Counted from the first letter of the stretch, positions 14,298-23,401 are shown. The stretch: DNA of 64,000 bases from Nocardia vaccinii NBRC 15922 (GCF_001613305.1 NZ_BDCC01000019.1:248001-312000); one strand, 5' to 3'. The notes: generated by a model from the letters alone, not told the origin. Translations and numbers: made by a program.

Positions 14298-16439
14298 TCA
14301 CACGTCGACCGGAACGAGTTCCTCGGCCAGAACGGAGCGTTCCCCGTTCAACGTCCAGTCCCCGGGCAGCCCCTCCACTCGCATGGTGTCGCCCTCGGCC
14401 TCGATGCCGACCGTGATCGGGCCGAGTCGCAGGTCGGTCAGCATCAGCTGTCCCCAGCGCTCGGGTAGCCGAGGTGCGAGCTCGAGCGTCCGGTTCGGCA
14501 CGTCCGGGGACAGGCCCAGGAACGACCGCACCAGCAGCAGCGGGGCGGCGCTGGCCCAGGCCTGCGGTGAACACGACGTCGGATACGGCACCGGTGCGCG
14601 GAACTGCTCGCGGCCGAATCCGCAGAACAGCTCCGGCAGCCGCCCGTGGAAGTACAGCGCCGCGTCGAGCAGTCCCCTCGCCAGGCGTTCGGCCAGTTCG
14701 CACGCGCCGGGAATGTGCCGGTACCGCATCAGTCCGGCCACCGCCAGGGCGGTGTCGTGCGGCCAGATCGAACCGTTGTGGTAGCTCATCGGGTTGTACG
14801 CGCCCATCGCGGTGGACAGGGTGCGCAATCCGAATCCGCTGTCCATATCCGGGCCGGCCAGCCGCGCGATGAGCTGCTCGGCGCGCTCGTCGGAGACGAT
14901 GCCGGTCCACAGACAATGCGCGACATTGCTGGACAACGCGTCGATCCGGCGTTTGCGATGATCGAGCGCCAATGCGTACCAACCCTTTTCAGGGACCCAG
15001 AACGCTCGGTCGAAATGCTCTTTCAGCTCCGCGGCCTGATGCTCCAGGCGCAGCGCGGCGTGCTCGTCGCCCCGCGCCCGCGCCAGCTCCGCACCGGCCA
15101 ACCGCGCGGCGTAGGTGTAACCCTGTACCTCGCACAGGGCGATCGGCGGCTCGGCCAGCCGGCCGGTGACATCGCTGATCGAGTCGAAGCTGTCCTTCCA
15201 TCCCTGATTGACCAGTCCGCGATCGGTTTTGCGGCGATACTCGACCAGACCGTCGTCATCGCAGTCGCCGAAATGTTCCAGCCAATCCAGCGCCGCGTGG
15301 GCGGCCGGGGCCAGCTCGGCGACCACGGACTCGTCCGCGCCCCAACGGCGGCACTCGGCCAGCAGCATCACGAAAAGCGGTGTGGCATCGACCGATCCGT
15401 AGTAGACGCTACCGCCCAGCACGCGCTCACCGGCGGGCCCGCGCCGCATCTCGTGCATGATGCGCCCGGGTTCCTCCTCGGTGATCGGATCGACCGTCGT
15501 GCCCTGCAATGTCGCCAGCTGACGCAGCGTGCCCACGGCCAGTTCGGAATCCAGCGGCAGCGCCATCCACGAGGTGAGCAGGCTGTCCCGCCCGAACAAC
15601 GTCATGAACCAGGGCGCACCCGCCGCGACATAGGTGGGCAGTCCGCCGCCCTCGTCGATCCGCAGCGCGCCCAGATCGTTCTCGGTGCGCCGCAGGATGT
15701 AGGTCAGGCGCGGGTCGGTGGAGGTGAGATCCGTTGAGGTGGCCCGCCATGCGGTCATCCGGGTGGTCGGGCTGTCGTCCTCACCGCAGGAGATCTGCAC
15801 CCGGCGGTGCCCGGCGACCGGCTGGGCGAACACCTGGGCCCGCCACTGATTGCGCGCGGGCACCACCACCCGCCAGCTCAGCGCGCCCGGCAGCACCACG
15901 GGATCGCCTGTGGCACTGACGATCAGGCCACGACCGGGATCGGTGTGGTCGGTGAAGTGCAGTTCCGATCCGGCGACGGTGACCTCGGCGCTGCCGTGAT
16001 GACTGCGGCCCTCCTTGACCAGGAACAGGTCCGCGAAATCCGCCTCGGCGTGCAGAGTCAGCCGCAGGGCGGTGTCCTCGTGACCGAGATTATGCACTGT
16101 CACAGTCTCTTTCAGCCCGTCGCCGATCAGGCGGCTGCGCACGATCAGCAGTGTGCTGTCGGCCGCGCCCGCCCGCGGTGGAACGCGCATCACGAAGCGC
16201 GCCTTGAACGATTCGGGGGTCAGCACCGTCAGTTGTTCGGCGTGGGTTCCCTCGACCCGCAGCTCCCAGCGCGAGATCGTGCGGGTGTCCCGGTAGAACA
16301 GGCCCTGCGCGGTGCCGGGATGGATATCGCCGAGATTGTCGGACAGACAGAACGTATTCGCTTCGACCAGCGTGATCGTCGACTGGCCGCCGCCCAGGCC
16401 GACGGGCGGTCCGACGTTGAACACCTGCGGCGCGTTCAC
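14298..16439 (-). CDS. Glycogen-debranching-like (amylo-alpha-1,6-glucosidase) protein
   Basis: The 713-residue product begins with a glycogen-debranching N-terminal beta domain (about 10-220: FCLSDNLGDIHPGTAQGLFY) and continues with an (alpha/alpha)6 catalytic domain (AGAPWFMTLFGRDSLLTSWM, VNQGWKDSFDSI, YNPMSYHNGSIWPHDTALAV), the layout of actinobacterial GH15/GH63-like debranching proteins. It likely trims alpha-glucans. The glycosyltransferase gene upstream (34-base gap, same strand) suggests a two-gene alpha-glucan or storage-carbohydrate unit. Confidence 0.8.
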   Translation of the reverse strand: MNAPQVFNVGPPVGLGGGQSTITLVEANTFCLSDNLGDIHPGTAQGLFYRDTRTISRWELRVEGTHAEQLTVLTPESFKARFVMRVPPRAGAADSTLLIVRSRLIGDGLKETVTVHNLGHEDTALRLTLHAEADFADLFLVKEGRSHHGSAEVTVAGSELHFTDHTDPGRGLIVSATGDPVVLPGALSWRVVVPARNQWRAQVFAQPVAGHRRVQISCGEDDSPTTRMTAWRATSTDLTSTDPRLTYILRRTENDLGALRIDEGGGLPTYVAAGAPWFMTLFGRDSLLTSWMALPLDSELAVGTLRQLATLQGTTVDPITEEEPGRIMHEMRRGPAGERVLGGSVYYGSVDATPLFVMLLAECRRWGADESVVAELAPAAHAALDWLEHFGDCDDDGLVEYRRKTDRGLVNQGWKDSFDSISDVTGRLAEPPIALCEVQGYTYAARLAGAELARARGDEHAALRLEHQAAELKEHFDRAFWVPEKGWYALALDHRKRRIDALSSNVAHCLWTGIVSDERAEQLIARLAGPDMDSGFGLRTLSTAMGAYNPMSYHNGSIWPHDTALAVAGLMRYRHIPGACELAERLARGLLDAALYFHGRLPELFCGFGREQFRAPVPYPTSCSPQAWASAAPLLLVRSFLGLSPDVPNRTLELAPRLPERWGQLMLTDLRLGPITVGIEAEGDTMRVEGLPGDWTLNGERSVLAEELVPVDV

Positions 16440-16473
16440 GATGCCACCTCCGTGATGAATGCGAGCGCCGCGC

Positions 16474-17667
16474 TCATGCGTTGCTCACCCGGGTCTGCGC
16501 GACGGCCGGGGGTCGCACGACCATGGTGCTCACCGAACCGCCGCCGAGTAGCGCCGTGGCGTGTTGTGGGGCAAGGGCTTCGAGATATGCCGACTCGTAT
16601 CCCGCGCTGAGCCGGTCGACGCAGAAATGCTCCTCGACGCGGCGGCGGCATTTCTCGGAATCGATCTCGCGCACCGCCTCCAGTGCTGCGGGCAGTTCGG
16701 CCTCGTCATCGCAGATGATGCCGGTGACGCCGTCCTCGACCACCTCCTCGACCGCGCCGCCCCGCAGCGCGACAACCGGTGTGCCACAAGCCATCGCCTC
16801 GATCATCACCATGCCGAAGGGTTCCTCCCAGCCGATCGGGAACAGCAGGCAGCGCGCCGAGGCCAGCAGCAGTCGTTTGGCGACGGCGTCCGCCTCACCG
16901 AAGACGCTGTCGTCGGCGGTGAGTAGCGGTCGCACGTGCGATTCGAAGAACGCTTTCTCTTCCGGCTCATTGCATTTCGCGGCGAGCACCAGCCGCAGGC
17001 CCGCGGCGTGCGTGGCCCGCAGCGCCCGGTGCGGGCCCTTGTACTCCGCGTAGCGGCCCAGGAACAGCGCGTAGTCCTTCTTCTCCTGCCGGAACGGCCA
17101 TTCGCTCGGGCGGACCGCGTTGTATACGCGTCCGACCCAGTTCAGATCCGGGGCCAGACTGCGTTGCCGGTCGCTGATGGCGACCAGATGGGCGGTGTCG
17201 TTCAGGGCGCGGTAGTACTCGCCCGGATCGCCGTCGACCGGGCCGTGCACGGTGACGATCGTCGGAATGCCCAGTTCGGTGTAGAAGGGGGCGTTGAGCG
17301 GCCCGGCGAAGGTGTGGTCGTGCACGATATCGATGTGATCGACCGCCGCGATCCGCTCGATCGCCTGCCGGACCTTGAGCGCATTGTGGACTTCCGGGCC
17401 CGCCTGGCCCAGTAGTTGGGGAATCGTGGCATCCCACACCGGGACGAAACGTGCTCTCGTACCGTTCTTTCCGGCGCCGAGCAGGGTCACCCGATGTCCG
17501 CGCTCGATCAGGGCGTCGGCCAGTTCGGCGACCACGGCCTCCACGCCGCCGTAACCGGCCGGCGGCACGTCGAAATACGGCGGCGCGACCATGACGATGT
17601 GCAGTGGACCACCGGGAACGGGCAGTTCGCGAACCGTCGAATCGGCAGGGGAAACGGTGCTGCTCAC
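16474..17667 (-). CDS. Family-4 glycosyltransferase
   Basis: The 397-residue GT-B enzyme has the N-terminal acceptor domain (IVMVAPPYFDVPPAGYGGVE) and a C-terminal nucleotide-sugar domain with GWEEPFGMVMIEAMACGTPV followed by the GGAVEEVV stretch, where the EPFG...EAMA pattern gives the donor-binding Glu pair. GTG 17667 is preceded by GAGGAGG. The downstream debranching-like gene suggests a joint role in alpha-glucan metabolism. Donor and acceptor are not known. Confidence 0.85.
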   Translation of the reverse strand: MSSTVSPADSTVRELPVPGGPLHIVMVAPPYFDVPPAGYGGVEAVVAELADALIERGHRVTLLGAGKNGTRARFVPVWDATIPQLLGQAGPEVHNALKVRQAIERIAAVDHIDIVHDHTFAGPLNAPFYTELGIPTIVTVHGPVDGDPGEYYRALNDTAHLVAISDRQRSLAPDLNWVGRVYNAVRPSEWPFRQEKKDYALFLGRYAEYKGPHRALRATHAAGLRLVLAAKCNEPEEKAFFESHVRPLLTADDSVFGEADAVAKRLLLASARCLLFPIGWEEPFGMVMIEAMACGTPVVALRGGAVEEVVEDGVTGIICDDEAELPAALEAVREIDSEKCRRRVEEHFCVDRLSAGYESAYLEALAPQHATALLGGGSVSTMVVRPPAVAQTRVSNA

Positions 17668-17995
17668 GATATTCCTCCTCAGCTACGGTGCTGTGAGTCA
17701 GTGACGAAGCAGAACATCGGTGTGGATTTGTCGAACCGAACAGGCGCTGGACATACGAGAACTCGGTGCTGGCACCGCCGAGCACCGGGGTGAATCGGAG
17801 CGAAACTTTTCAGCTGCGGCAACGCGGGCGGCGCACACGTCGCAGGTGCCTCCTGCCCTTGATACCGATACCACGCTACTACGATTGCCGGGCAATTGGA
17901 CAACTCCTGGCAACCTTTCGGTGCGCGGCCGGGCGGACCCTGCGGCGCTCGAGGCCGGTGTGGGCGTGCCGGTGATGTTTTGGTTGACTTCGGAT
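17668..17995. other. Intergenic region between glycosyltransferase and trpF
   Basis: These 328 bases separate divergent genes. A frame open through here on the plus strand continues into trpF but has no homology-like character. A -35-like TTGATA (about 17859) and a -10-like TACGAT 15 bases further are visible on the plus strand. No repeat or RNA gene is apparent. Confidence 0.4.
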
Positions 17996-18598
17996 ATGGC
18001 CGATCTCTTCGTCAAGATCTGTGGGCTGCGGACCGAGCGGGACGTGGATGTCGCCGTGGCGGCCGGCGCCGACGCGATCGGATTCGTCTTCGCGGCCGGT
18101 CCGCGCACCGTCGACGGGCCGACCGCGCGCCGGCTCGCCGCTCGTGTGCCCGCCGATGTGCTGACCGTCGGCGTCTTCCGCGGCCAATCGGTCGAGCAGG
18201 TTCGCGAACTGACCGAATACAGCGGTATCCGCGCGGTTCAGTTGCACGGCGACGAGGGGCCGGACTACTACGCGACGTTGCGCCTGCCCGGCCGCACCCT
18301 GATTCGTGCGGTCGCGGCCGGGCGGCAGCCGCCGCGCACCGGTGAGTTCGGCGAGGACCTGCTGCTGCTGGACGCCCCGGACCCCGGCTCGGGCAAGGCG
18401 TGGAACTGGGGTGCGCCCGACTTCGCCGCGCCTGCCGGGCGCTGGCTGCTGGCCGGTGGCCTGCGCCCGGACACGGTGCGCGCTGCGGTCGAGGCGACCG
18501 GGGCGTGGGGAGTGGACGTCTCCAGCGGCGTGGAGAGCGAGCGGGGCGTCAAATCACCCGAGCTGATCCGGGCCTTCCTCGCCGCCGCCCGCGCCTAG
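17996..18598 (+). CDS. trpF: Phosphoribosylanthranilate isomerase TrpF
   Basis: The 200-residue TIM barrel shows TrpF hallmarks in order: KICGL with the catalytic Cys at residue 9, GFVFAAGPRTV, VQLHGDEG, LLLDAPDPGSGKAWNW with the catalytic Asp, LAGGLRPDTV and DVSSGVES for phosphate binding. It converts phosphoribosylanthranilate in tryptophan synthesis. ATG 17996 is used; an in-frame ATG at 17975 is possible. It is isolated from other trp genes here. Most actinobacteria use the bifunctional HisA/TrpF enzyme PriA, which makes a separate TrpF notable. Confidence 0.88.
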   Translation: MADLFVKICGLRTERDVDVAVAAGADAIGFVFAAGPRTVDGPTARRLAARVPADVLTVGVFRGQSVEQVRELTEYSGIRAVQLHGDEGPDYYATLRLPGRTLIRAVAAGRQPPRTGEFGEDLLLLDAPDPGSGKAWNWGAPDFAAPAGRWLLAGGLRPDTVRAAVEATGAWGVDVSSGVESERGVKSPELIRAFLAAARA

Positions 18599-18606
18599 AT
18601 CGAGCC

Positions 18607-18897
18607 TTACGGAACTGCTGGCGATTTTCCAGCTATTACCGGCAATCCGGACGATTTCCAGGCCCGGAAACCGCCGGCCAGATCAGTGGCCCGATGCAGT
18701 CCGAGGTCCTGGGCCGCGGCGGCGGCCAGACTCGTGGCGTAGCCCTCGTTGCAGACGATCACGACCGGGGTGTCGGCGGTCGGATCCGGCAGTCGATGAT
18801 CGCCGCTCGGATCCAGCCGCCATTCCAGCACGATGCGTTCCATCACGACGGCACCCGGTGAACGAGCCCTCGAATTCTCCGCCCTCGCATCGCGATT
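18607..18897 (-). pseudogene. N-terminally decayed rhodanese-domain gene
   Basis: The readable 79-residue frame (GTG 18846 or ATG 18843) holds the rhodanese active-site region VVIVCNEGYATSLAAAAAQD and the GGFRAWKSSGLPV end. Upstream, the same frame still reads DARAENSRARSPGAVVMER, which matches the earlier part of such proteins (DxR, PGAV, ER), but it contains no start codon before an in-frame TGA at 18913-18915. So the N-terminal strand and start appear lost. A short functional product from 18846 is possible but unlikely. Confidence 0.6.
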
Positions 18898-19003
18898 GCC
18901 ACCGGCCCCCGATCACCGTGAGTAAGAAGTCGCGGATCGGCGTTTCCGGTAGTTTCGATCAAAATTTGCTTTCGAATGATCAGAAATGATGTACGTTCGA
19001 GCG

Positions 19004-19765
19004 ATGGCATACGGCGAGACCAGGCAGGCGCAGATCGTGCGGGCTCTGCGGTCGGCGGAATCGGTGAGTGTGGCCGACCTGTCCCGGGCGCTGGGCGCAT
19101 CCGAGGTGACGATCCGGCGTGATCTGGCCGAACTCGAGCAGGCCGGAGTGTTGCGGCGGGTACGCGGCGGCGCGGTCAGTGCCATGCTGCGCGGGGAGGG
19201 GCTGCCGTTCCCGATGCGTGAGCTCGAGCGCGCCGAGGCCAAGGCGCGTATCGCGGCGGCGGCCGTGGCCCGCGTCTGCGACGGTGAATCGGTCGTACTC
19301 GACGGTGGCACAACGGGTTCGGTGGCCGCGCGCTATCTGGCCGAGCGGCGGCTGACGGTCGTGCCGCTCGCCCTGGCCGGGCTCGGTGTGCTGGCCGCCG
19401 CGCCCGAGGTCTCGCTGCTGCTGCCCGGCGGGACGGTGCGATCGGGCGAATCCTCCCTGGTCGGCCCGATGGCCGAGCAGAATCTCGCGCAGTTGCGGCT
19501 GGACACCATGTTGCTGACCTGCTGCGGATTCGATCCGCGCCGCGGGGTCACGGCGTACGACCTGCAGGATGCGGCGGTCAAGCGGGCCGCGATGGGCGCC
19601 TCGGCGCGCACCATCGCAATGGTCGATTCGAGTAAGTTCGCCCGGACCGCGATGGCGGTGGTATGTCCGACAGCGGCGGTGGACATGGTGATCACCGACA
19701 TCGACGCGCCCGAGGATGTGGTCGCGGCATTGCGTGCGGACGGTATCGAGGTGCACTGTGTCTGA
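19004..19765 (+). CDS. DeoR-family transcriptional regulator
   Basis: The 253-residue product has a DeoR HTH (SVSVADLSRALGASEVTIRR) and a DeoR C-terminal sensor domain (VLDGGTTGSVAARYL; VDSSKFARTAMAVV). Members sense phosphorylated sugars and repress nearby transport or catabolic genes. ATG 19004 is preferred over 18986. The stop overlaps the start of the MFS gene by 8 bases, so the two are co-translated. TTTCGATCA (18953-18961) and TTTCGAATGATCA (18970-18982) upstream may be operator elements. Confidence 0.85.
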   Translation: MAYGETRQAQIVRALRSAESVSVADLSRALGASEVTIRRDLAELEQAGVLRRVRGGAVSAMLRGEGLPFPMRELERAEAKARIAAAAVARVCDGESVVLDGGTTGSVAARYLAERRLTVVPLALAGLGVLAAAPEVSLLLPGGTVRSGESSLVGPMAEQNLAQLRLDTMLLTCCGFDPRRGVTAYDLQDAAVKRAAMGASARTIAMVDSSKFARTAMAVVCPTAAVDMVITDIDAPEDVVAALRADGIEVHCV

Positions 19766-20969
19766 AACGCCCTGCCGGACCTCACAGGATCGTTCCGGCG
19801 AATCGAAACAGGCTGGGCTGGCGAGGTTTTCGGTCGGCGTCACCTTCTTCGTGCAGGCGGTCCTGTTCGCCTCGTGGACCGCGCATATTCCGGGAGTCGA
19901 AGCGGCGCTGGGCCTGAGTGACGGCACTCTGGGGACGGCGCTGCTGGGCCTGCCGATCGGATCGGTCACCGCGATGGCGCTGTGCGGATGGCTGCTGCCG
20001 CGACTGGGTAGCCCGCGCGTGATCCGAATCTCCATCGCGGGGTACGCGGTCGCCGGAATCGGTGTGGGACTGGCTGATTCGCCGATTCTGCTGTTCGTCG
20101 CGCTGTACTTCTGGGGGCTGATGCAGGGCATGGTCGACGTCGCGATGAACACCCAGGCGGTGACCGTCGAGAAGGCGGCGGGCCGTCCGATCATGTCCCG
20201 GTTGCACGGCATGTGGAGTGTCGGCGGGTTCGCGGGCGGGCTGATCGGTTCGGCTGCGGTGGGCCTGGGCATCGGCCTGACCGCTCAGCTGGCGGTATTG
20301 GGCGTCCTGGCGGTCGTGGCGGTGGAAGTGCTGTCGCGGTATCTCATTCGCGATCACGCGACCTCGGGAACGCGATCCGATACCGCCCCGCACCGCAGAC
20401 GATGGTCGGCGGTGATCGTGCTGCTCGGTGCGGTCGCGTTCGCCTCGATGCTGTGCGAGGGTGCGGCGGCCGACTGGTCCGCGGCCTATCTGCGGAACGA
20501 ACTCGGCGCCGGTGCCGCCACGGCGGGCCTGGGGTATGCCTCCTTCGCTCTGGCGATGGTGGCGATGCGGTTGAGCGGCACGGGTTTACAACGCCGATTC
20601 CGCCCCACCGCACTGCTTCCGGTGTTGGCCGCGATCTTCGCCTGCGGTATGGGCGCGGCGCTGATCCTGCGTCAGCCGGTCGTGGCCCTGCTCGGATTCG
20701 CCTGTATGGGACTGGGATTGGGACTGGTGGTGCCCAGCGCGTTCAGCGCCGCGGGCCGGGTGGCCGCCGACGCCAACCCGGGGCCGTCGATCGCCGCCGT
20801 CGCGGCCCTGGGCTGGTGCGGATTCGTCTCGGGTCCACCGCTGATCGGCCACCTCGCCGATATCGTGGGACTCGGTGCGGCCCTGTGGGTTCTGCCGTCC
20901 CTTGCCGTCGTCCTGGCCCTCGTCGCCCGGTTCGGCAGAGCCTTCGCCGAACCCGCGCCCTCGCCATGA
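19758..20969 (+). CDS. MFS transporter, YbjJ-like
   Basis: The 403-residue product has about 12 membrane segments, starting with VGVTFFVQAVLFASWTAHIP and ending ALWVLPSLAVVLALVARFG. The GLPIGSVTAMALCG and LHGMWSVGGFAGGLIGS stretches are like the YbjJ/YfkF group of MFS carriers. GTG 19758 overlaps the deoR stop. The coupling suggests transport of a sugar or polyol sensed by the DeoR protein. Substrate unknown. Confidence 0.8.
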   Translation: MSETPCRTSQDRSGESKQAGLARFSVGVTFFVQAVLFASWTAHIPGVEAALGLSDGTLGTALLGLPIGSVTAMALCGWLLPRLGSPRVIRISIAGYAVAGIGVGLADSPILLFVALYFWGLMQGMVDVAMNTQAVTVEKAAGRPIMSRLHGMWSVGGFAGGLIGSAAVGLGIGLTAQLAVLGVLAVVAVEVLSRYLIRDHATSGTRSDTAPHRRRWSAVIVLLGAVAFASMLCEGAAADWSAAYLRNELGAGAATAGLGYASFALAMVAMRLSGTGLQRRFRPTALLPVLAAIFACGMGAALILRQPVVALLGFACMGLGLGLVVPSAFSAAGRVAADANPGPSIAAVAALGWCGFVSGPPLIGHLADIVGLGAALWVLPSLAVVLALVARFGRAFAEPAPSP

Positions 20970-21132
20970 GGTCCGCCGCCACGAACCGCCGCCCGCGAGC
21001 CGCACGACGTGGTCGCGGGGTCGCGCGCCGCCGTGAACTTCGTTCGCCGCGAAGCGGTTCGCCTGCCGACTCGACAGGTATTCGCCGCGACGGCGTCGGT
21101 TCGGGCAACCGGGACCTGGTGGAGAGATGCGC

Positions 21133-22005
21133 TCAAGGGCGGCGGGCGATCCAGACGGGACGTTCGTCGCGGACGGTGAGGTCGGTGCGACGGGTGAGCG
21201 CATCGGGGCCGTCGGCCAGCAGGGTGTCCAGGGCGGTCGCATCCTGCGAGGTCAGGCGGTCGGCGAGGCCGGTGCGCATGCGCTGGAGGGTGCTGTGGGC
21301 CAGGCGGGCGGCGTCCTCGCCGAGTGGGGGAGTGTGTGAGATGAGGATTCGACGTTCGGTTTCGATCTCGAACCCGGCGTTGGTGAGCAGATTCGCCCAG
21401 TCCGAACCGAGATGCGGGACGTGGTCGGCGGTCTCGGCGGCCAGGGCCTGGTGGACGCGGTCCTCGAGTTCGGCGAGTTCGCCCGTGGCGGAGAGGAAAC
21501 GGGGCATCGAGTGCAGTTCCGCGAGGGCCAGCAGGCCACCGGGACGGATCGTGGCGAACAGGTCGGCCAGCACGCGATCCGGATCGGCGGTGTGATGCAG
21601 GGAATTCGCCGCCCAGGCCACGTCGACGGGTTCGAGCTCGGGCCACGCGGCGTCGAGATCGGCCCGCAGGGTGCGGATGCGTTCGGCGACGCCGCGGGCG
21701 GTCGCCTTGTCGCGCAGGCGGGTCAGCATGTGCTCGGAGATGTCGACGGCGATCACCTGGGCGCCCGGAAAACGCTGTGTCAGGGCGAGCGTGCCGTTGC
21801 CGGTGCCCGCGCCCATGTCCAGGATGCGGCGGACGGGCCGGTCGTCGGCGTGGCCGCGGATCAGCGCCGTTACCTCGGGGAGGTATTCGGGTAGCGCCGC
21901 CGCGTCGAGGTCGAGCAGGTCGGCGAGGGCGGCTTCGTCGGCGTGGTCGTGACCGCCGTGGTCATGGTCGTGACCGCCGTGATGATGGGCGTGATCGTGG
22001 CTCAT
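21133..22005 (-). CDS. SAM-dependent methyltransferase with His-rich N-terminus
   Basis: The 290-residue class I methyltransferase has motif I ILDMGAGTGNGTLAL, an acidic strand end AVDISEHML and a motif IV-like VDVAWAANSLHHTAD. The first 22 residues are a His/Asp-rich stretch (MSHDHAHHHGGHDHDHGG) typical of metal-binding tags. The gene is divergent from an XRE-cupin regulator over a compact palindromic promoter, so metal- or ligand-responsive control is possible. Methyl acceptor is unknown. Confidence 0.82.
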   Translation of the reverse strand: MSHDHAHHHGGHDHDHGGHDHADEAALADLLDLDAAALPEYLPEVTALIRGHADDRPVRRILDMGAGTGNGTLALTQRFPGAQVIAVDISEHMLTRLRDKATARGVAERIRTLRADLDAAWPELEPVDVAWAANSLHHTADPDRVLADLFATIRPGGLLALAELHSMPRFLSATGELAELEDRVHQALAAETADHVPHLGSDWANLLTNAGFEIETERRILISHTPPLGEDAARLAHSTLQRMRTGLADRLTSQDATALDTLLADGPDALTRRTDLTVRDERPVWIARRP

Positions 22006-22027
22006 GGATCCGACGCTACCGATCGTT

Positions 22028-22053
22028 TGCTTTGAAAGCATACAATCTTGCTT
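22028..22053. promoter_or_regulatory. Divergent promoter with TGCTTTGAAAGCA operator
   Basis: A perfect 13-base palindrome TGCTTTGAAAGCA (22028-22040) is followed at once by a strong -10 TACAAT (22041-22046). Transcription would start at about 22053-22054, the ATG of the XRE-cupin gene, giving a leaderless mRNA. The operator sits in the -35/-10 spacer and could repress both genes. Confidence 0.6.
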
Positions 22054-22614
22054 ATGACGCAAGACGGTGATCTCGACGGAGTGGTCCGCAAGCGAATCCG
22101 CGGCCTGCGCGTGGCACGCGGCTGGTCCCTGGACGATCTGGCCGCGCGCTGTTACCTGAGCCCGTCCACGCTCAGCCGAATCGAGACCGGTCACCGCCGC
22201 ATCGCCCTGGACCAACTCGCGCCCATCGCACGGGCATTGGGCACCACGCTCGATCAGTTGGTGGAGTCGGTCGGCGACGAGGACGTGGTGATCCGGCCCG
22301 AACGCGACACCCTCCGCGGCGTCACCACCTGGCTGCTGACTCGCGATTCCGGCCCGAACGGCGTCACCGTGGCCAAGATGCGGCTGACCAAACCGGCCGG
22401 TGAGCAGCGCGTGCATCCGGGCAGGGATTGGTTCACCGTACTGTCCGGCTCGGTGGCGCTACATCTGGGCGAGCGTCGGGTTCGCGTCGAGGCCGGTCAG
22501 GCGGCCGAGTTCTCCTGCATGGTCCCGCATGCCTTCGGCGCCCTCGACGGCCCCGCCGAAATCCTGTGCATCCTGGACAACGAGGGGCAGCGCACGCACC
22601 TGCCCTCGTCCTGA
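22054..22614 (+). CDS. XRE-cupin transcriptional regulator
   Basis: The 186-residue product has an N-terminal XRE HTH (ARGWSLDDLAARCYLSPSTL) and a C-terminal cupin (HPGRDWFTVLSGSVALHLGE; GQAAEFSCMVPHAFGAL). Members sense small molecules through the cupin. It is divergent from the methyltransferase across a shared palindrome and probably represses it. An upstream TTG at 22048 is possible, but the -10 position favours a leaderless ATG at 22054. Confidence 0.87.
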   Translation: MTQDGDLDGVVRKRIRGLRVARGWSLDDLAARCYLSPSTLSRIETGHRRIALDQLAPIARALGTTLDQLVESVGDEDVVIRPERDTLRGVTTWLLTRDSGPNGVTVAKMRLTKPAGEQRVHPGRDWFTVLSGSVALHLGERRVRVEAGQAAEFSCMVPHAFGALDGPAEILCILDNEGQRTHLPSS

Positions 22615-22644
22615 GTGGCAACGCCCGAGTGGGGTTCGGCGAAT

Positions 22645-22667
22645 TGTTGGCATAATCATTGACAATT
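22645..22667. promoter_or_regulatory. GntR operator-like site upstream of its gene
   Basis: TGTTGGCA (22645-22652) and an inverted TTGACAA (22659-22665) form an ATTGT...ACAAT dyad 30-50 bases before the GntR start. The same TGTYGRCA motif recurs three times before the catabolic operon at 23402-23433, so autoregulation is likely. Confidence 0.55.
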
Positions 22668-22699
22668 GGAGTGTCACGCCTATCGCGAGGACGGTGTCG

Positions 22700-23362
22700 G
22701 TGTCGGTGTCGCAGAGCAGTGGACTCGAACGTGGAACCCAGGGCAAAGCCATTGCGGTGGAACGGCTTCGGCAGGCCATCGTGCAGGGCGATGTGGCCCC
22801 GGGGCAGCGTCTGGTCGAGTCCGAACTCGTCGAGCAGTTCGAGGTCACTCGCGGCAGCGTGCGCGCGGCTATCGACGAACTGGTGGCCGAGGGGTTGATC
22901 GAGCGGATCCACAATCGCGGTGCGCGGGTGCGTTCGGTCTCGCGTGAGCAGGCGGTGGAGATTCTCGAATGTCGCAAGGTGCTCGAGGGGTTGATCGCGG
23001 CCAAGGCTGCCGCGCGCATCACCCCGCCCGATGCCGATCGCCTGCGCCGGTATGCCGAGCAATTGTCCGCGGCGGTGCACGACGGCGAGCTGCTGGAGTA
23101 CTCCGCGCTGAATCACGAAATGCATGCTGTACTAAGGGAAATCGCCGGACAGGAGACCGCGGCGGATCTGATCGCCCGGCTCAACGCGCAGATCGTGCGG
23201 CACCAGTTCCAGCTGTCGCTGCGGCCCGGTCGGCCACAGGTTTCGCTCGGAGAGCATCTGGCGATCGTGGACGCGGTGGTCGCGGGCGATCCGATCGCCG
23301 CCGAGCAAGCGATGCGTGACCACCTCGACAGCGTGATAGGCGCGCTCGGTCCGGCTGCCTGA
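22700..23362 (+). CDS. GntR/FCD-family regulator
   Basis: The 220-residue product has a GntR winged HTH (VERLRQAIVQGDVAPGQRLV; FEVTRGSVRAAIDELVAEGL) and an all-helical FCD ligand domain with metal-type His positions (LNHEMHAVL; GEHLAIVDAVVAGD). Three in-frame GTGs lie in a GTGTCG tandem (22694, 22700, 22706); 22700 has the best distance from GAGG. FCD regulators often control aromatic or organic-acid catabolism, matching the downstream operon. Confidence 0.85.
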   Translation: MSVSQSSGLERGTQGKAIAVERLRQAIVQGDVAPGQRLVESELVEQFEVTRGSVRAAIDELVAEGLIERIHNRGARVRSVSREQAVEILECRKVLEGLIAAKAAARITPPDADRLRRYAEQLSAAVHDGELLEYSALNHEMHAVLREIAGQETAADLIARLNAQIVRHQFQLSLRPGRPQVSLGEHLAIVDAVVAGDPIAAEQAMRDHLDSVIGALGPAA

Positions 23363-23401
23363 CCCGCGCCCGCATACGTCCCGAACTGCCGCAACGCTGT
23401 T

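Noticed and set aside
21940..22003. Short tandem-like GTGACCGCCGTG repeats
   Set aside because: They encode the His/Asp/Gly-rich N-terminus of the methyltransferase, so they are coding low complexity, not a separate repeat element.
22694..22711. GTGTCG tandem at the GntR start as a possible phase-variable tract
   Set aside because: The unit is 6 bp, so slippage would keep the frame; only start choice would change.
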